Shown: positions 27,516 through 35,900 of the stretch, one piece after another | Position numbering within the stretch: position 1 is the first letter of the stretch | Layout of the letters: every line of letters begins with the position of its first letter | From: Acinetobacter pittii | GTDB taxonomy: Bacteria; Pseudomonadota; Gammaproteobacteria; Pseudomonadales; Moraxellaceae | NCBI RefSeq assembly: GCF_034064985.1 | Contig: NZ_CP139249.1 | Location: 2,666,001-2,730,000 of the forward strand | DNA length: 64,000 nucleotides | Direction of reading: 5' to 3' | Program-made: the position numbers and the translations under genes | Notes under the pieces: generated by a model | Databases searched by the model: none | What the model was told of the DNA's origin: nothing | Seen by the model: only the letters and a program-made list of their open reading frames with translations

Positions 27516-29063
27516 ATGCTGAAGCCTCTCCTCATAAAAATTAGTCCTCTTGATAATGTAGCCATTGTAGTGAATGACGGCGGTTTACCACCTTCTACAC
27601 ATATTGAAGAATACCAACTCATCTTGGTTGATCATGTGCCACAGGGACATAAAGTTTTATTAAAGTCATTAAAGCAAGGTGAAGCAATTGTTCGTTATGG
27701 GGAAATTATTGGTTATGCCAATAAAGATTTATCCGCAGGTTCTTGGGTGAATGAAGCCGTTACCCAAATGCCTGAGGCACCTGAGCTAGATGATCTTGAG
27801 TTAGCAACTCGTCCTGATCCAAAGCTTCCAATCTTGAGCGGATATACATTTAAAGGTTATAAAAATAAAGATGGCAGCGTCGGCACAAAAAATATTTTAG
27901 GTATTACGACTAGTGTTAACTGTGTAGAAGGTATTGTCGATTATGTCGTTAAAATTATTGAGCGTGATTTACTTCCAAAATATTCAAGTGTAGATGGTGT
28001 AGTTGGATTAAACCATTTATATGGTTGTGGTGTGGCAATTGATGCACCCGCTGCAATTGTTCCTATTCGTACCATACATAACCTTGCACTCAACCCTAAT
28101 TTTGGTGGAGAAATTATGGTGGTGAGTCTGGGCTGCGAAAAAATGCAACCCGAACGACTTTTAAATATTCCTAAAGAAAACAAATATATTCCCCTAGCAA
28201 ACGAAGATATTATTCAGTTACAAGATGAACGCCACAACGGTTTTGAAAGTATGGTGAACCATATTTTAACCGTGGCAGAACAACACCTTGAAAAGCTTAA
28301 TCAACGTACTCGAGAAGAAGTTCCAGCTTCTAATTTAGTTGTAGGCATGCAATGTGGTGGGAGTGATGCATTTTCCGGAGTTACCTCTAACCCTGCCGTT
28401 GGTTTCGCAGCTGACTTGATTGTGCAATGTGGCGGTACAGTCATGTTCTCTGAAGTTACGGAAGTCCGCGATGGTATTCACCTACTTACTCCACGTGCAG
28501 CAAATGAACAAGTTGCCAAAGATCTAATTCGGGAAATGAAATGGTACGATGACTATTTAGCAGCAGGCCAAGTAGACCGAAGTGCCAATACCACACCGGG
28601 TAATAAAAAAGGTGGACTGAATAACATTGTAGAAAAAGCGATGGGATCAATTGCAAAATCAGGCCGCTCACCGATTGTAGAAGTTCTCGCACCGGGCCAA
28701 AGACCGACAAAAAAAGGATTAATTTTTGCGGCAACACCATCAAGTGACTTTATCTGTGGTACGCAGCAAATGGCATCTGGAATTACGGTCCAAGTCTTTA
28801 CCACAGGTCGTGGTACACCCTACGGACTGGCAGCCGTACCTGTCATTAAAATGGCAAGCCGAAACAATATTGCAAACCGTTGGTATGACCTGATTGATAT
28901 CAGTGCTGGCGATATTGCCATTGGAAAGAAAACTATTGAAGAAGTGGGCTGGGAACTTTTTGAGCTGATTTTACAAGTAGCTAGCGGTGAAAAACAAACG
29001 TGGTCGGACCGTTGGGGTATTCATAACTCACTCGCTGTATTTAACCCTGCACCAGTGACCTAA
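27516..29063 (+). CDS. garD: Galactarate dehydratase
   Basis: A 515-residue UxaA/GarD-family dehydratase. It has an N-terminal SAF-type domain (about residues 10-90, with [14 protein letters not shown]) and a catalytic part with [11 protein letters not shown], the Cys and His clusters [10 protein letters not shown] and [10 protein letters not shown], and [11 protein letters not shown]. It converts galactarate to 5-dehydro-4-deoxy-D-glucarate, joining the glucarate route at KdgD. An AAGGA site precedes the ATG. Gene order gudP-garD is consistent, and a terminator follows. Confidence 0.92.
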   Translation: MLKPLLIKISPLDNVAIVVNDGGLPPSTHIEEYQLILVDHVPQGHKVLLKSLKQGEAIVRYGEIIGYANKDLSAGSWVNEAVTQMPEAPELDDLELATRPDPKLPILSGYTFKGYKNKDGSVGTKNILGITTSVNCVEGIVDYVVKIIERDLLPKYSSVDGVVGLNHLYGCGVAIDAPAAIVPIRTIHNLALNPNFGGEIMVVSLGCEKMQPERLLNIPKENKYIPLANEDIIQLQDERHNGFESMVNHILTVAEQHLEKLNQRTREEVPASNLVVGMQCGGSDAFSGVTSNPAVGFAADLIVQCGGTVMFSEVTEVRDGIHLLTPRAANEQVAKDLIREMKWYDDYLAAGQVDRSANTTPGNKKGGLNNIVEKAMGSIAKSGRSPIVEVLAPGQRPTKKGLIFAATPSSDFICGTQQMASGITVQVFTTGRGTPYGLAAVPVIKMASRNNIANRWYDLIDISAGDIAIGKKTIEEVGWELFELILQVASGEKQTWSDRWGIHNSLAVFNPAPVT

Positions 29064-29071
29064 TAAGATTT

Positions 29072-29100
29072 AAAAGATGAGGCATATCACCTCATCTTTT
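29072..29100 (+). terminator. Terminator after garD
   Basis: AAAAGATGAGG pairs perfectly with CCTCATCTTTT around a 7-base loop and ends in a T-run, 8 bp after the garD stop. Confidence 0.85.
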
Positions 29101-29188
29101 CACATTTCCCATATTAATTACGACACATTTCACCAAAACTTAACATCGCTGCTAAAATAACATCGAAAATTAAGAACTCTATTTCTCT

Positions 29189-30085
29189 ATGCAAAATCAG
29201 ACTGCTTCAAATCTCCCCTCAACTCAACTTGGAAAAGCGCTGCTTTGTCTTATGACATCGGCATTATTATTTTCCATTATGGGAGTATGCATTCGTTTTG
29301 CTTCAGAAACGGTAGACAATGCGACCGTCGTATTTTTTAGAAATGCAGTGGGTTTATTTATTTTTATTCCGATGCTCTTTAAACAAGGTTTAGACTTTAT
29401 TAAAACCGATAAACTCTGGATGCATACGTGGCGAAGTATTGTCGGGCTAGCCGCAATGTATGGTTTTTTCTATGCTATTGCGAACTTAAAACTATCGAAT
29501 GCTATGGTTTTTAGTTACTCATCTCCTATCTTTATTCCACTGATTGCATGGCTCTTCTTAAAAGAAAAAATTACTAAATCTATGATTTTTGCTGCAGTTA
29601 TTGGGCTCGTTGGGGTTTTATTTGTCGCTAAACCTGACCAAGGTCTATTTAACGCATTATCTTTTATTGGCTTGGGTGCATGTTTTTTATCAGCAATGGC
29701 TTTTGTCACCGTAAGAGCTTTAACCAGTACAGAGCCGCCTGAACGTATCGTTTTTTACTTTTGTGTTTTTGGAAGTTTAATTTCCTCTATTCCAATGTTC
29801 TGGCATTGGCGTATTTTCACTTGGCATGAACTAGCACTACTCATTGCCGCAGGACTTTTAGCAAATATAAGCCAACTTTTTATGTCTTATGCTTATAGCC
29901 TAGCCCCAGCAGGACAAATTGGCCCAATGAATTACATTGCGATTATTTTTGCAGGAATTTGGGGATTTGTTTTTTGGCATGAATTACCAGATATTTTTAG
30001 CATTATCGGCATATTTATTATTTTATTTGCGATTTTGCTCTGTAATCCATTTTTGCAGAAAAAGTTACTTTCTCGATTTAAGTAA
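29189..30085 (+). CDS. EamA/DMT-family membrane transporter
   Basis: A 298-residue protein with ten hydrophobic segments arranged as two EamA repeats (about residues 15-140 and 155-290). Landmarks are AMVFSYSSPIFIPLIAWLFLKEKI at the end of the first repeat and GPMNYIAIIFAGIWGFVFWHE at the end of the second. Members export metabolites or amino acids; this one's substrate is unknown. It stands alone between the garD terminator and the AT-rich island, with no clear ribosome-binding site. Confidence 0.85.
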   Translation: MQNQTASNLPSTQLGKALLCLMTSALLFSIMGVCIRFASETVDNATVVFFRNAVGLFIFIPMLFKQGLDFIKTDKLWMHTWRSIVGLAAMYGFFYAIANLKLSNAMVFSYSSPIFIPLIAWLFLKEKITKSMIFAAVIGLVGVLFVAKPDQGLFNALSFIGLGACFLSAMAFVTVRALTSTEPPERIVFYFCVFGSLISSIPMFWHWRIFTWHELALLIAAGLLANISQLFMSYAYSLAPAGQIGPMNYIAIIFAGIWGFVFWHELPDIFSIIGIFIILFAILLCNPFLQKKLLSRFK

Positions 30086-30269
30086 ATAAATTTATTACAA
30101 CTTAACACAGCCTCTAATAGTTTATTAAAAAATTTATATTAAAAATTAACCCTTACAATATACCATAAGCAATACAATATTATTTCAGCCTAAAAACTGA
30201 TTATATTTATTAGTTTTTTCATTAACTAAAAAGACTGCCAACTTCACTTTCAAGAAAATTGGATTAGAC

Positions 30270-30300
30270 TTAATAGTCATTTAAATCAAATGACTATTAA
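30270..30300. other. AT-rich perfect hairpin
   Basis: TTAATAGTCATTT pairs perfectly with AAATGACTATTAA around 5 bases, between the convergent EamA gene and the small gene at 30337. There is no T-run, so it is a weak terminator or a structural border at best. The rest of 30086-30336 is AT-rich with nothing else recognisable. Confidence 0.45.
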
Positions 30301-30336
30301 ATCCCAAAATAATCTTACTTTAAAATAAAATATAAA

Positions 30337-30681
30337 TTATTCATCTAAAGTATTCTCATCAAACCAAACATGTTCCTCTTCTTCCCCCAATATAAATCTA
30401 TATCCGTAAGGTAATGCCATATAAATTGCTAAATTAGGTCTTTTTTCCAATATATGTGCAAAATGAACATTCTTGAGAGTTTCAATATCACCATCATATT
30501 TATCAGCCGTTAACCACCAACCACTCATATGTTTAGGTGATCTATACCTAACACCTTCTATGGGTATTTCTCCTTCTAAAACTCCATCAGATACTACAAC
30601 CAACTGGTCTAACTCTACAGGAAAAAATTTTTCTTCATAATGATCACAACATTCTTTCTGAACTTTCAAAATATCTTTCAT
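30337..30681 (-). CDS. Small acidic protein, possible Imm33/DUF2185-like immunity protein
   Basis: A 114-residue acidic cytoplasmic protein with no leader or membrane segment. The segment MSGWWLTADKYDGDIETLKNVHFAHILEKRP followed by LPYGYRF resembles DUF2185/Imm33-type immunity proteins, but this is from memory and tentative. It lies downstream of the RHS/pseudopilin operon on the same strand. An 18-copy heptamer array sits 120 bp before its start codon, so its expression could vary with repeat number. No cognate toxin is visible in the window. Confidence 0.6.
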   Translation of the reverse strand: MKDILKVQKECCDHYEEKFFPVELDQLVVVSDGVLEGEIPIEGVRYRSPKHMSGWWLTADKYDGDIETLKNVHFAHILEKRPNLAIYMALPYGYRFILGEEEEHVWFDENTLDE

Positions 30682-30800
30682 CGATTTTTAAACTCTAAAA
30701 ACATACGCTTTTGTTCCTGTGTAACTTATCCATCTTGTTTTCCATTGTAATCTTTGTCCTATGGATATAATTTTGACAACTATTTGAAGATTTCACCCCA

Positions 30801-30926
30801 TTTGATGTTTGATGTTTGATGTTTGATGTTTGATGTTTGATGTTTGATGTTTGATGTTTGATGTTTGATGTTTGATGTTTGATGTTTGATGTTTGATGTT
30901 TGATGTTTGATGTTTGATGTTTGATG
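30801..30926. repeat. Heptamer tandem repeat (TTTGATG)18
   Basis: Eighteen perfect, uninterrupted copies of TTTGATG (126 bp), followed by a partial unit. Perfect short repeats of this length are prone to slipped-strand changes. Because 7 is not a multiple of 3 or of the helix repeat, copy changes would alter frame or spacing. The array lies in the upstream region of the minus-strand gene at 30337. Confidence 0.95.
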
Positions 30927-31216
30927 TTCAGGAATAATATAATCAATTTCCATCTAAATTTCTTACACCTCATGAAAGATATTTTTAATCTTTCCAAATC
31001 GTATTAATTTTCTATACCCTTGTAAAGTGCAATTAGTATGGAAGCTATTTATAGAATGCTTGAAAATATTTTTGAGCAAAAGAACTAATCTTTATCTAAA
31101 TAAAGTTCAGGTTTAATTTATTTTAAAGAGAGTAAATAAGAATTTTGGGTATTTCCCTTAAATATATTTCTCTTCACCTACTTTCAAAGAACTTAGAGAT
31201 TTTTTATAAATATTTA

Positions 31217-31253
31217 AAACTGTGAACACTATAAATAATAGTATTCACAGTTT
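31217..31253 (-). terminator. Terminator hairpin after the 91-residue gene
   Basis: A 16-bp stem with one mismatch (AAACTGTGAACACTAT against ATAGTATTCACAGTTT) and loop AAATA, 7 bp after the stop of the gene at 31261. On the minus strand a TTTTAAATAT tail follows. Confidence 0.75.
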
Positions 31254-31260
31254 CATTTAT

Positions 31261-31536
31261 TTAATTCAAAGTAAAATATTTCCAAACCTGATTAGCATCA
31301 TCACGTTCAGCACCAGTATTCTTTTCAAGATTAACTAATACTTCTAATGAATTATCTCTATCTAAAAGATGGCCGACTCCAACATAGTGATATTCATCAT
31401 CAACATCATTCCCACATAAGAATTGCCAATCTCCATCTTCATCACGGACCACCGATAAAACAGGTTTTTCGTTATGAAATATATGGGGACAGCAGTAGGC
31501 TCCAAAATCTCTTTGAAACTGTTTACTCATATTCAA
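31261..31536 (-). CDS. Small acidic protein of unknown function, possible immunity protein
   Basis: A 91-residue acidic protein with HIFHNEKPVLSVVRDEDGDWQFLCG near the start and a Trp-containing C-terminus (VWKYFTLN). The pattern of a strand, a DGDWQF turn and an FLCG strand recalls small DUF2185-type proteins, but I do not recognise it firmly. It begins 94 bp after the last pseudopilin gene on the same strand and has its own terminator. It may protect against, or partner, a product of the upstream operon. Start could be ATG at 31536 or 31530. Confidence 0.6.
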   Translation of the reverse strand: MNMSKQFQRDFGAYCCPHIFHNEKPVLSVVRDEDGDWQFLCGNDVDDEYHYVGVGHLLDRDNSLEVLVNLEKNTGAERDDANQVWKYFTLN

Positions 31537-31630
31537 GGTAACCTATTTGACTTATCCTTAACAATCTTAATTTTTATTAAAATTACTTATATCTAGAAAA
31601 TTAAACAATTATAATATATCAAAATATTCT

Positions 31631-32107
31631 TCACATAATGAATTTCCAATCCTGATATTTTTCAACCTTTTCAAATTTTTCTAAAGAAGGTAAAAATCCT
31701 GATTTTTTAATCGTTTTTTTTGACGAAGAACTATATATACCAATAATTTGATTTTCACTATTTTTAATAATTAAAAAATCTTTTGATGTCATTGGATCTT
31801 TTTCTAGTTTTCTTAAATAACGCTTTACCTCTAAATATCTAGGATCTCTTAATAGATCTTCTAATTTTTCAGGATAGGTTTTTACACCCCCTGGTGAACT
31901 CTGATAATATTGATAAATTGCTTTTCTATACATTAATCCAATTTTTAAAAGCTCCTCTTCTTTTTCACGCTGTTTTAAAGTCGCATAGTTTATAGACCAC
32001 TGCCCAACCCCTAAAGATAGAAATAAAAGTGATAGTAGCATCCATATATAAATCGCTCCCTGCTGAGAAGATCTAGTGTTTATATTATAAAGTTTATTAT
32101 TTACCAT
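31631..32107 (-). CDS. Pseudopilin-like protein, third of the island (no Glu5)
   Basis: A 158-residue protein with one N-terminal hydrophobic helix preceded by SQQG, then AIYIWMLLSLLFLSL. If cleaved after that Gly, position 5 is Trp instead of the Glu found in major pilins, a trait of the tip pseudopilin GspK. The C-terminal part keeps the pattern of its two upstream paralogues (LEKDP, then IIGIYSSSSKKT and KYQDW). Its start overlaps the end of the preceding gene by 7 bp, so it is translationally coupled. It is probably a minor, tip or initiating subunit. Function inferred. Confidence 0.65.
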   Translation of the reverse strand: MVNNKLYNINTRSSQQGAIYIWMLLSLLFLSLGVGQWSINYATLKQREKEEELLKIGLMYRKAIYQYYQSSPGGVKTYPEKLEDLLRDPRYLEVKRYLRKLEKDPMTSKDFLIIKNSENQIIGIYSSSSKKTIKKSGFLPSLEKFEKVEKYQDWKFIM

Positions 32108-32484
32108 TCTGAGTAAACTCGATTATCACTACCTATCTGTTGACTTGTAGACTTAATATCATAAATACCTCCTATTTGTTTTTCTTTTACAACATCCCAT
32201 TCATGTTTTTCAGCAATTGGATCTAATGGAATTACTCTTAAATAATGTTTTTCAACAAGTTGATTAAGTTTATCTGGATATTCGCCTTGATCAGAATAAT
32301 ACTGATCTATACTTTTTCGAATAACTGACAAGTTTTGTCTTAAAGCAATTTCTTTACCTTCTTCAATTTTATTTAAATACCGTGGAGTAACAATTGACAG
32401 CAGTAGAGCAATGACAGATAAAACTACCAACAACTCAACAATAGTAAATCCTCTTTTTGTTTTATTTAAATAATTACCACTCAT
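32101..32484 (-). CDS. GspG-like pseudopilin, second of the island
   Basis: A 127-residue type IV pilin-like protein with a class III leader: basic N-terminus, Gly-Phe cleavage site in KRGFTIVELLVVL, Glu5 present, then a hydrophobic helix. The C-terminal globular part has the GspG-like order YPDKLNQLVE, IPLDPIAEKHEWDVV, GGIYDIKSTS and ends VYSEW. It overlaps the gene before by 11 bp and the gene after by 7 bp. It must be processed by a prepilin peptidase encoded elsewhere. It is paralogous to the protein at 32474-32947. Confidence 0.82.
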   Translation of the reverse strand: MSGNYLNKTKRGFTIVELLVVLSVIALLLSIVTPRYLNKIEEGKEIALRQNLSVIRKSIDQYYSDQGEYPDKLNQLVEKHYLRVIPLDPIAEKHEWDVVKEKQIGGIYDIKSTSQQIGSDNRVYSEW

Positions 32485-32947
32485 GATACGCTATCCCATT
32501 CGTGCCTATTTTCTTAGAAGTAGAGTAAATATCATAGACATCCTCCCCTTCTTTGGGATCATTATCATCACTTAAAAATGAACGCTTCCCCCATGTTTGT
32601 TCAGGTGGTATATTTTTTTGTGTCGAAAATGGATCAGCAGGGATTTTCCTAATAAACCGTTGATGCTTTATTTTCCCCCTTTCCTCTGGAATCCCTTCAA
32701 GTATTTTTAAATTTGGTGGATAACCACTCGCCGTTTGGAATTGTTTCGGTATTTCATTTTTATCACTTGCTTCTTTATAAGCATCTATAGCATCACGAAT
32801 TTCAACTAATGCTCGTTTCAACTCTCGTTCTTTAGACTGCCTAGAAGCAATGTCAGAAACAGGTATAACAACAGAGGCTAGTAAAGCCAATAAAACTAAA
32901 GAAACTAATACCTCAACAAAGGTAAAGCCATACTGTTGTCTATTCAT
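32474..32947 (-). CDS. GspG-like pseudopilin, first of the island
   Basis: A 157-residue pilin-like protein with cleavage motif YGFTFVEVLVSLVLLALL (Glu5 present) and a globular part with KIPADPFSTQ, TWGKRSF and EDVYDIYSTSKKIG, ending AYHEW. It shares the DP and YDI-STS-IG patterns with the second pseudopilin, so they are paralogues with lineage-specific insertions. Its ATG overlaps the stop of the RHS gene (ATGA), showing tight coupling to that large protein. No ATPase, platform or secretin gene is nearby. Confidence 0.82.
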   Translation of the reverse strand: MNRQQYGFTFVEVLVSLVLLALLASVVIPVSDIASRQSKERELKRALVEIRDAIDAYKEASDKNEIPKQFQTASGYPPNLKILEGIPEERGKIKHQRFIRKIPADPFSTQKNIPPEQTWGKRSFLSDDNDPKEGEDVYDIYSTSKKIGTNGIAYHEW

Positions 32948-35900
32948 TGATTTAGCTCAAACTCTTTAACAACTTTATCCGACAAAGCTTGCTCACCTTT
33001 ACCATCATTTAAATTAATTTTTCCATTTTCTATTACTATATTTTCTTTATGATTCGATTGTTTTGCAGGAACCTTAAACGTCAAAAGAGCAATAGGACCT
33101 TGATGTTGGGGTGTAGCGCCAAATGTTAATTTCGTTCCACTACTATTTTTCTCCTGATCAATACGTGTAGTTGGTGCAATATTAACGATTTTCACCAATT
33201 CCCACGATTCTGGGTGTCGAACATCTAGACTTAAGGATTGGAAAGCAGGGGTATTTTGTATGAGGGCTAATGTCGTCTGGGTAATTCGCCCTAATGCATC
33301 TCGGCTGTATTTAAGGGATTTATTATCATGATCAACAATTTCAACCACTTCATTGGCGATATTGCTCTTCTCTGTACGCTTTAAGTTCTTGGCATTGGTC
33401 ATTGTGGTTTGCAAGCCACTGCGCGTATAGCTGGTGACCCGATTACCCGGCTCTGTCAATTTACTTACACGTCCAAGCGCATCATATTCATAGGTCGTCC
33501 ATTGCAGGTTTGCATAGGCTACATTGCTCAGGCTTGGGCTACTGCTGCGATACAGACGGCCAGATGCGGTATATTCATTACGCACCACCGTATTATTGAC
33601 GTTGTCATAGGCTTTGGTCAGTGTCCGCTTAACGTTGCCATTAGCATCTTTATAGGTAATGACCGGTGCATTTAATGTTGAAGTCGAGGTGATCTTATAG
33701 TTTTCACCCTTTTCACATTCACTGCTATTACTTCCCACCTCAACAAAGGTCTTACATAACTGATAGCTTATATCCGTCTGTACACCACTGGCCGATTTAG
33801 TCTGAATCACACGACCAAGGGCATCAATTTTCTGGGTACTTACAACCCCGTTGATATCTGTGGAAGTCAGGAGTTGTCCTGTAACCGGATCATAGGTTGC
33901 TGTAGACTGCTGCGATAATGCATTGGTCTCTTTGGTCTTGAATACACCAGCCGGATAACCTGTTCCTGCCTCATAGGCTGAGCTGACCGTGCGGGTTGCT
34001 CCCGTATCCGTTCCGTTGCCCGTACCACTTACACTGACTTTGGTGACATTGCCATAGGCATCATAGCTATAATCAGTCTGTAGCTTTAACGCTGCGTCAT
34101 CTGGTTCATCAATCTTTTTAATGACTTGTCGTTTGGTATCATATTCATAACTGGTTTTTGTTTGAATTGCAGTTTGACCCGTACGTGAAGCCGTCATCAC
34201 CCGGTCTTTGATCAGGCCCGGAATCCAGTTGGTCTTGTCAGCTGTGCCATAAGTGGGTTTGACTGTCGTGGTAAATACGTTTGTACCATCTGCACTGCTT
34301 GTGGTTACCGTTGAATCGGTTAAATTACCAAATACATTTTCGTAGTTATTGGCTGTGACTGTCTTGGAAACCAGTGTACCCAGTTCATAATTCTCAACTG
34401 TAGATTTCTTGATTCGTGGGAATTTAACCTTGGTGGTCGGATATGCACTGTCGCTTACAAAGTCTGCATCAGCAACGGTTAACTTAGACACTAAGGCATC
34501 ATTCGCTTTGGTCACTACAGATTTCGCCATCCCGATAAAAGGATAGTTCTGGTTAAAGATGGTTTCTTTCTCTACAGTATTGGTAACGGCATAAATATCC
34601 GATGGCTTATTATAGCTTTCCAGTTTTTCTGTTTGTCTTTCGAAGCCAAGAAAACGATTCTCTTTAACATCTAGGCGGGGAGTAGAATAATCATAAGTCG
34701 CCTGTGCACCCAACACATCATTTAAATAATTACGTATATATTTAACTGTCCAGATCGGTGCATTTGTTCCCCTAACTGGAAATGGCTTGGATTCTTGATT
34801 CTCAGGGTCGCTACTTATACTAGAATATGAGAAAACTTCTTTACGCCCATCACCAGGTTCAATTGAACGCAACATATCTGGTAGAGTTAACGTAGGCATG
34901 TATACGCTAGTAAACTGCCCATCAAATATAGGGTCTGGAGCTCTATCCGTCGCATTTGTTACTATGGAATATAAAAAACTTTTTCCGTCAGCTTTATGCG
35001 GATATGCCAAAATTCTAAAATCTAAGTCAGGTAAACCATCTAAATTTATGTCAAAAAGTGTGGGAATAATGTCAATTTTAAAATATTCTGGGCTGACAAA
35101 ACTAGGATACCCCATAATTGCAAACATAATTTCTTCAGCACTACCAGCTTTGGCTTGATCCCAACTTGTTAAATGAAAATTATCGATATCAAACTGTTTA
35201 GCTGGCTTTTGTAAAAAAGTAATTAGATTTGGTTTAAAGGAATAAGTATATCTATAGAAATCAACCAATCCATCTTGGTTAAAATCCACAAAATTTGGTG
35301 GACTGATTTTAGTGGTTTCCCAGTCTGAACCCCAGCCTGTCGTATCTATAACAAACGGTGAGGTTTCAACTGTAGTAGACAACTCAAAACTATTTGCATC
35401 ATCTCTTGAAAGTAGTGGTACTATTTGTTCCTTAAATCTTGTAGAAGTTCCATTTGTACTATCCATTCTTATGATTTTAGACATGAGAATGTCATCAAGA
35501 CCATCATTATTATAATCAACTACATTAAATTCATAATCTTTATATATATTTGCTTCACTTCCTTGGACCGCCCACTCCCAATCAACAGGAAAAAATCTAG
35601 AATTACATTTAAGCACTCTATCTTTATTAACTACATCCCAGTAAACGCTCATAGCACAAAAGCCAAGCCCCCATGTGGTATCAGTATAATAAAGAATTAC
35701 ATCATTTATTTTTCCTCTATTGAAATTTCCAGATAGTATTCTTGAAGATATTTTAGAGCTTCCGGTACTATTTTTTAATTTAGTTATAATTGCAGGATCT
35801 ACTGTAGAGGTTTTAATAGAAAGCTTCGCTCCCGTACCATCGAGCTTAATGCCATCAAAACGAATATTGTTATCATCAGCATATGTTATAATAAGATCAT

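Larger units (their letters stand above)
30682..31260. other. Gene-free AT-rich stretch around the heptamer array
   Basis: No convincing gene lies here. It contains the TTTGATG array, a terminator hairpin at 31217 and one 16-codon ORF (31038-31088) with no homologous look. A minus-strand ORF through the array is a by-product of the 7-bp repeat, which encodes the same 7-residue cycle in every frame. Confidence 0.6.

Noticed and set aside
30695..30997. Minus-strand ORF of 100 codons with a sevenfold HQTSNIK repeat
   Set aside because: A 7-bp tandem repeat encodes the same 7-residue cycle in all frames and contains no stop, so the ORF is a by-product of the array. It has no ribosome-binding site.
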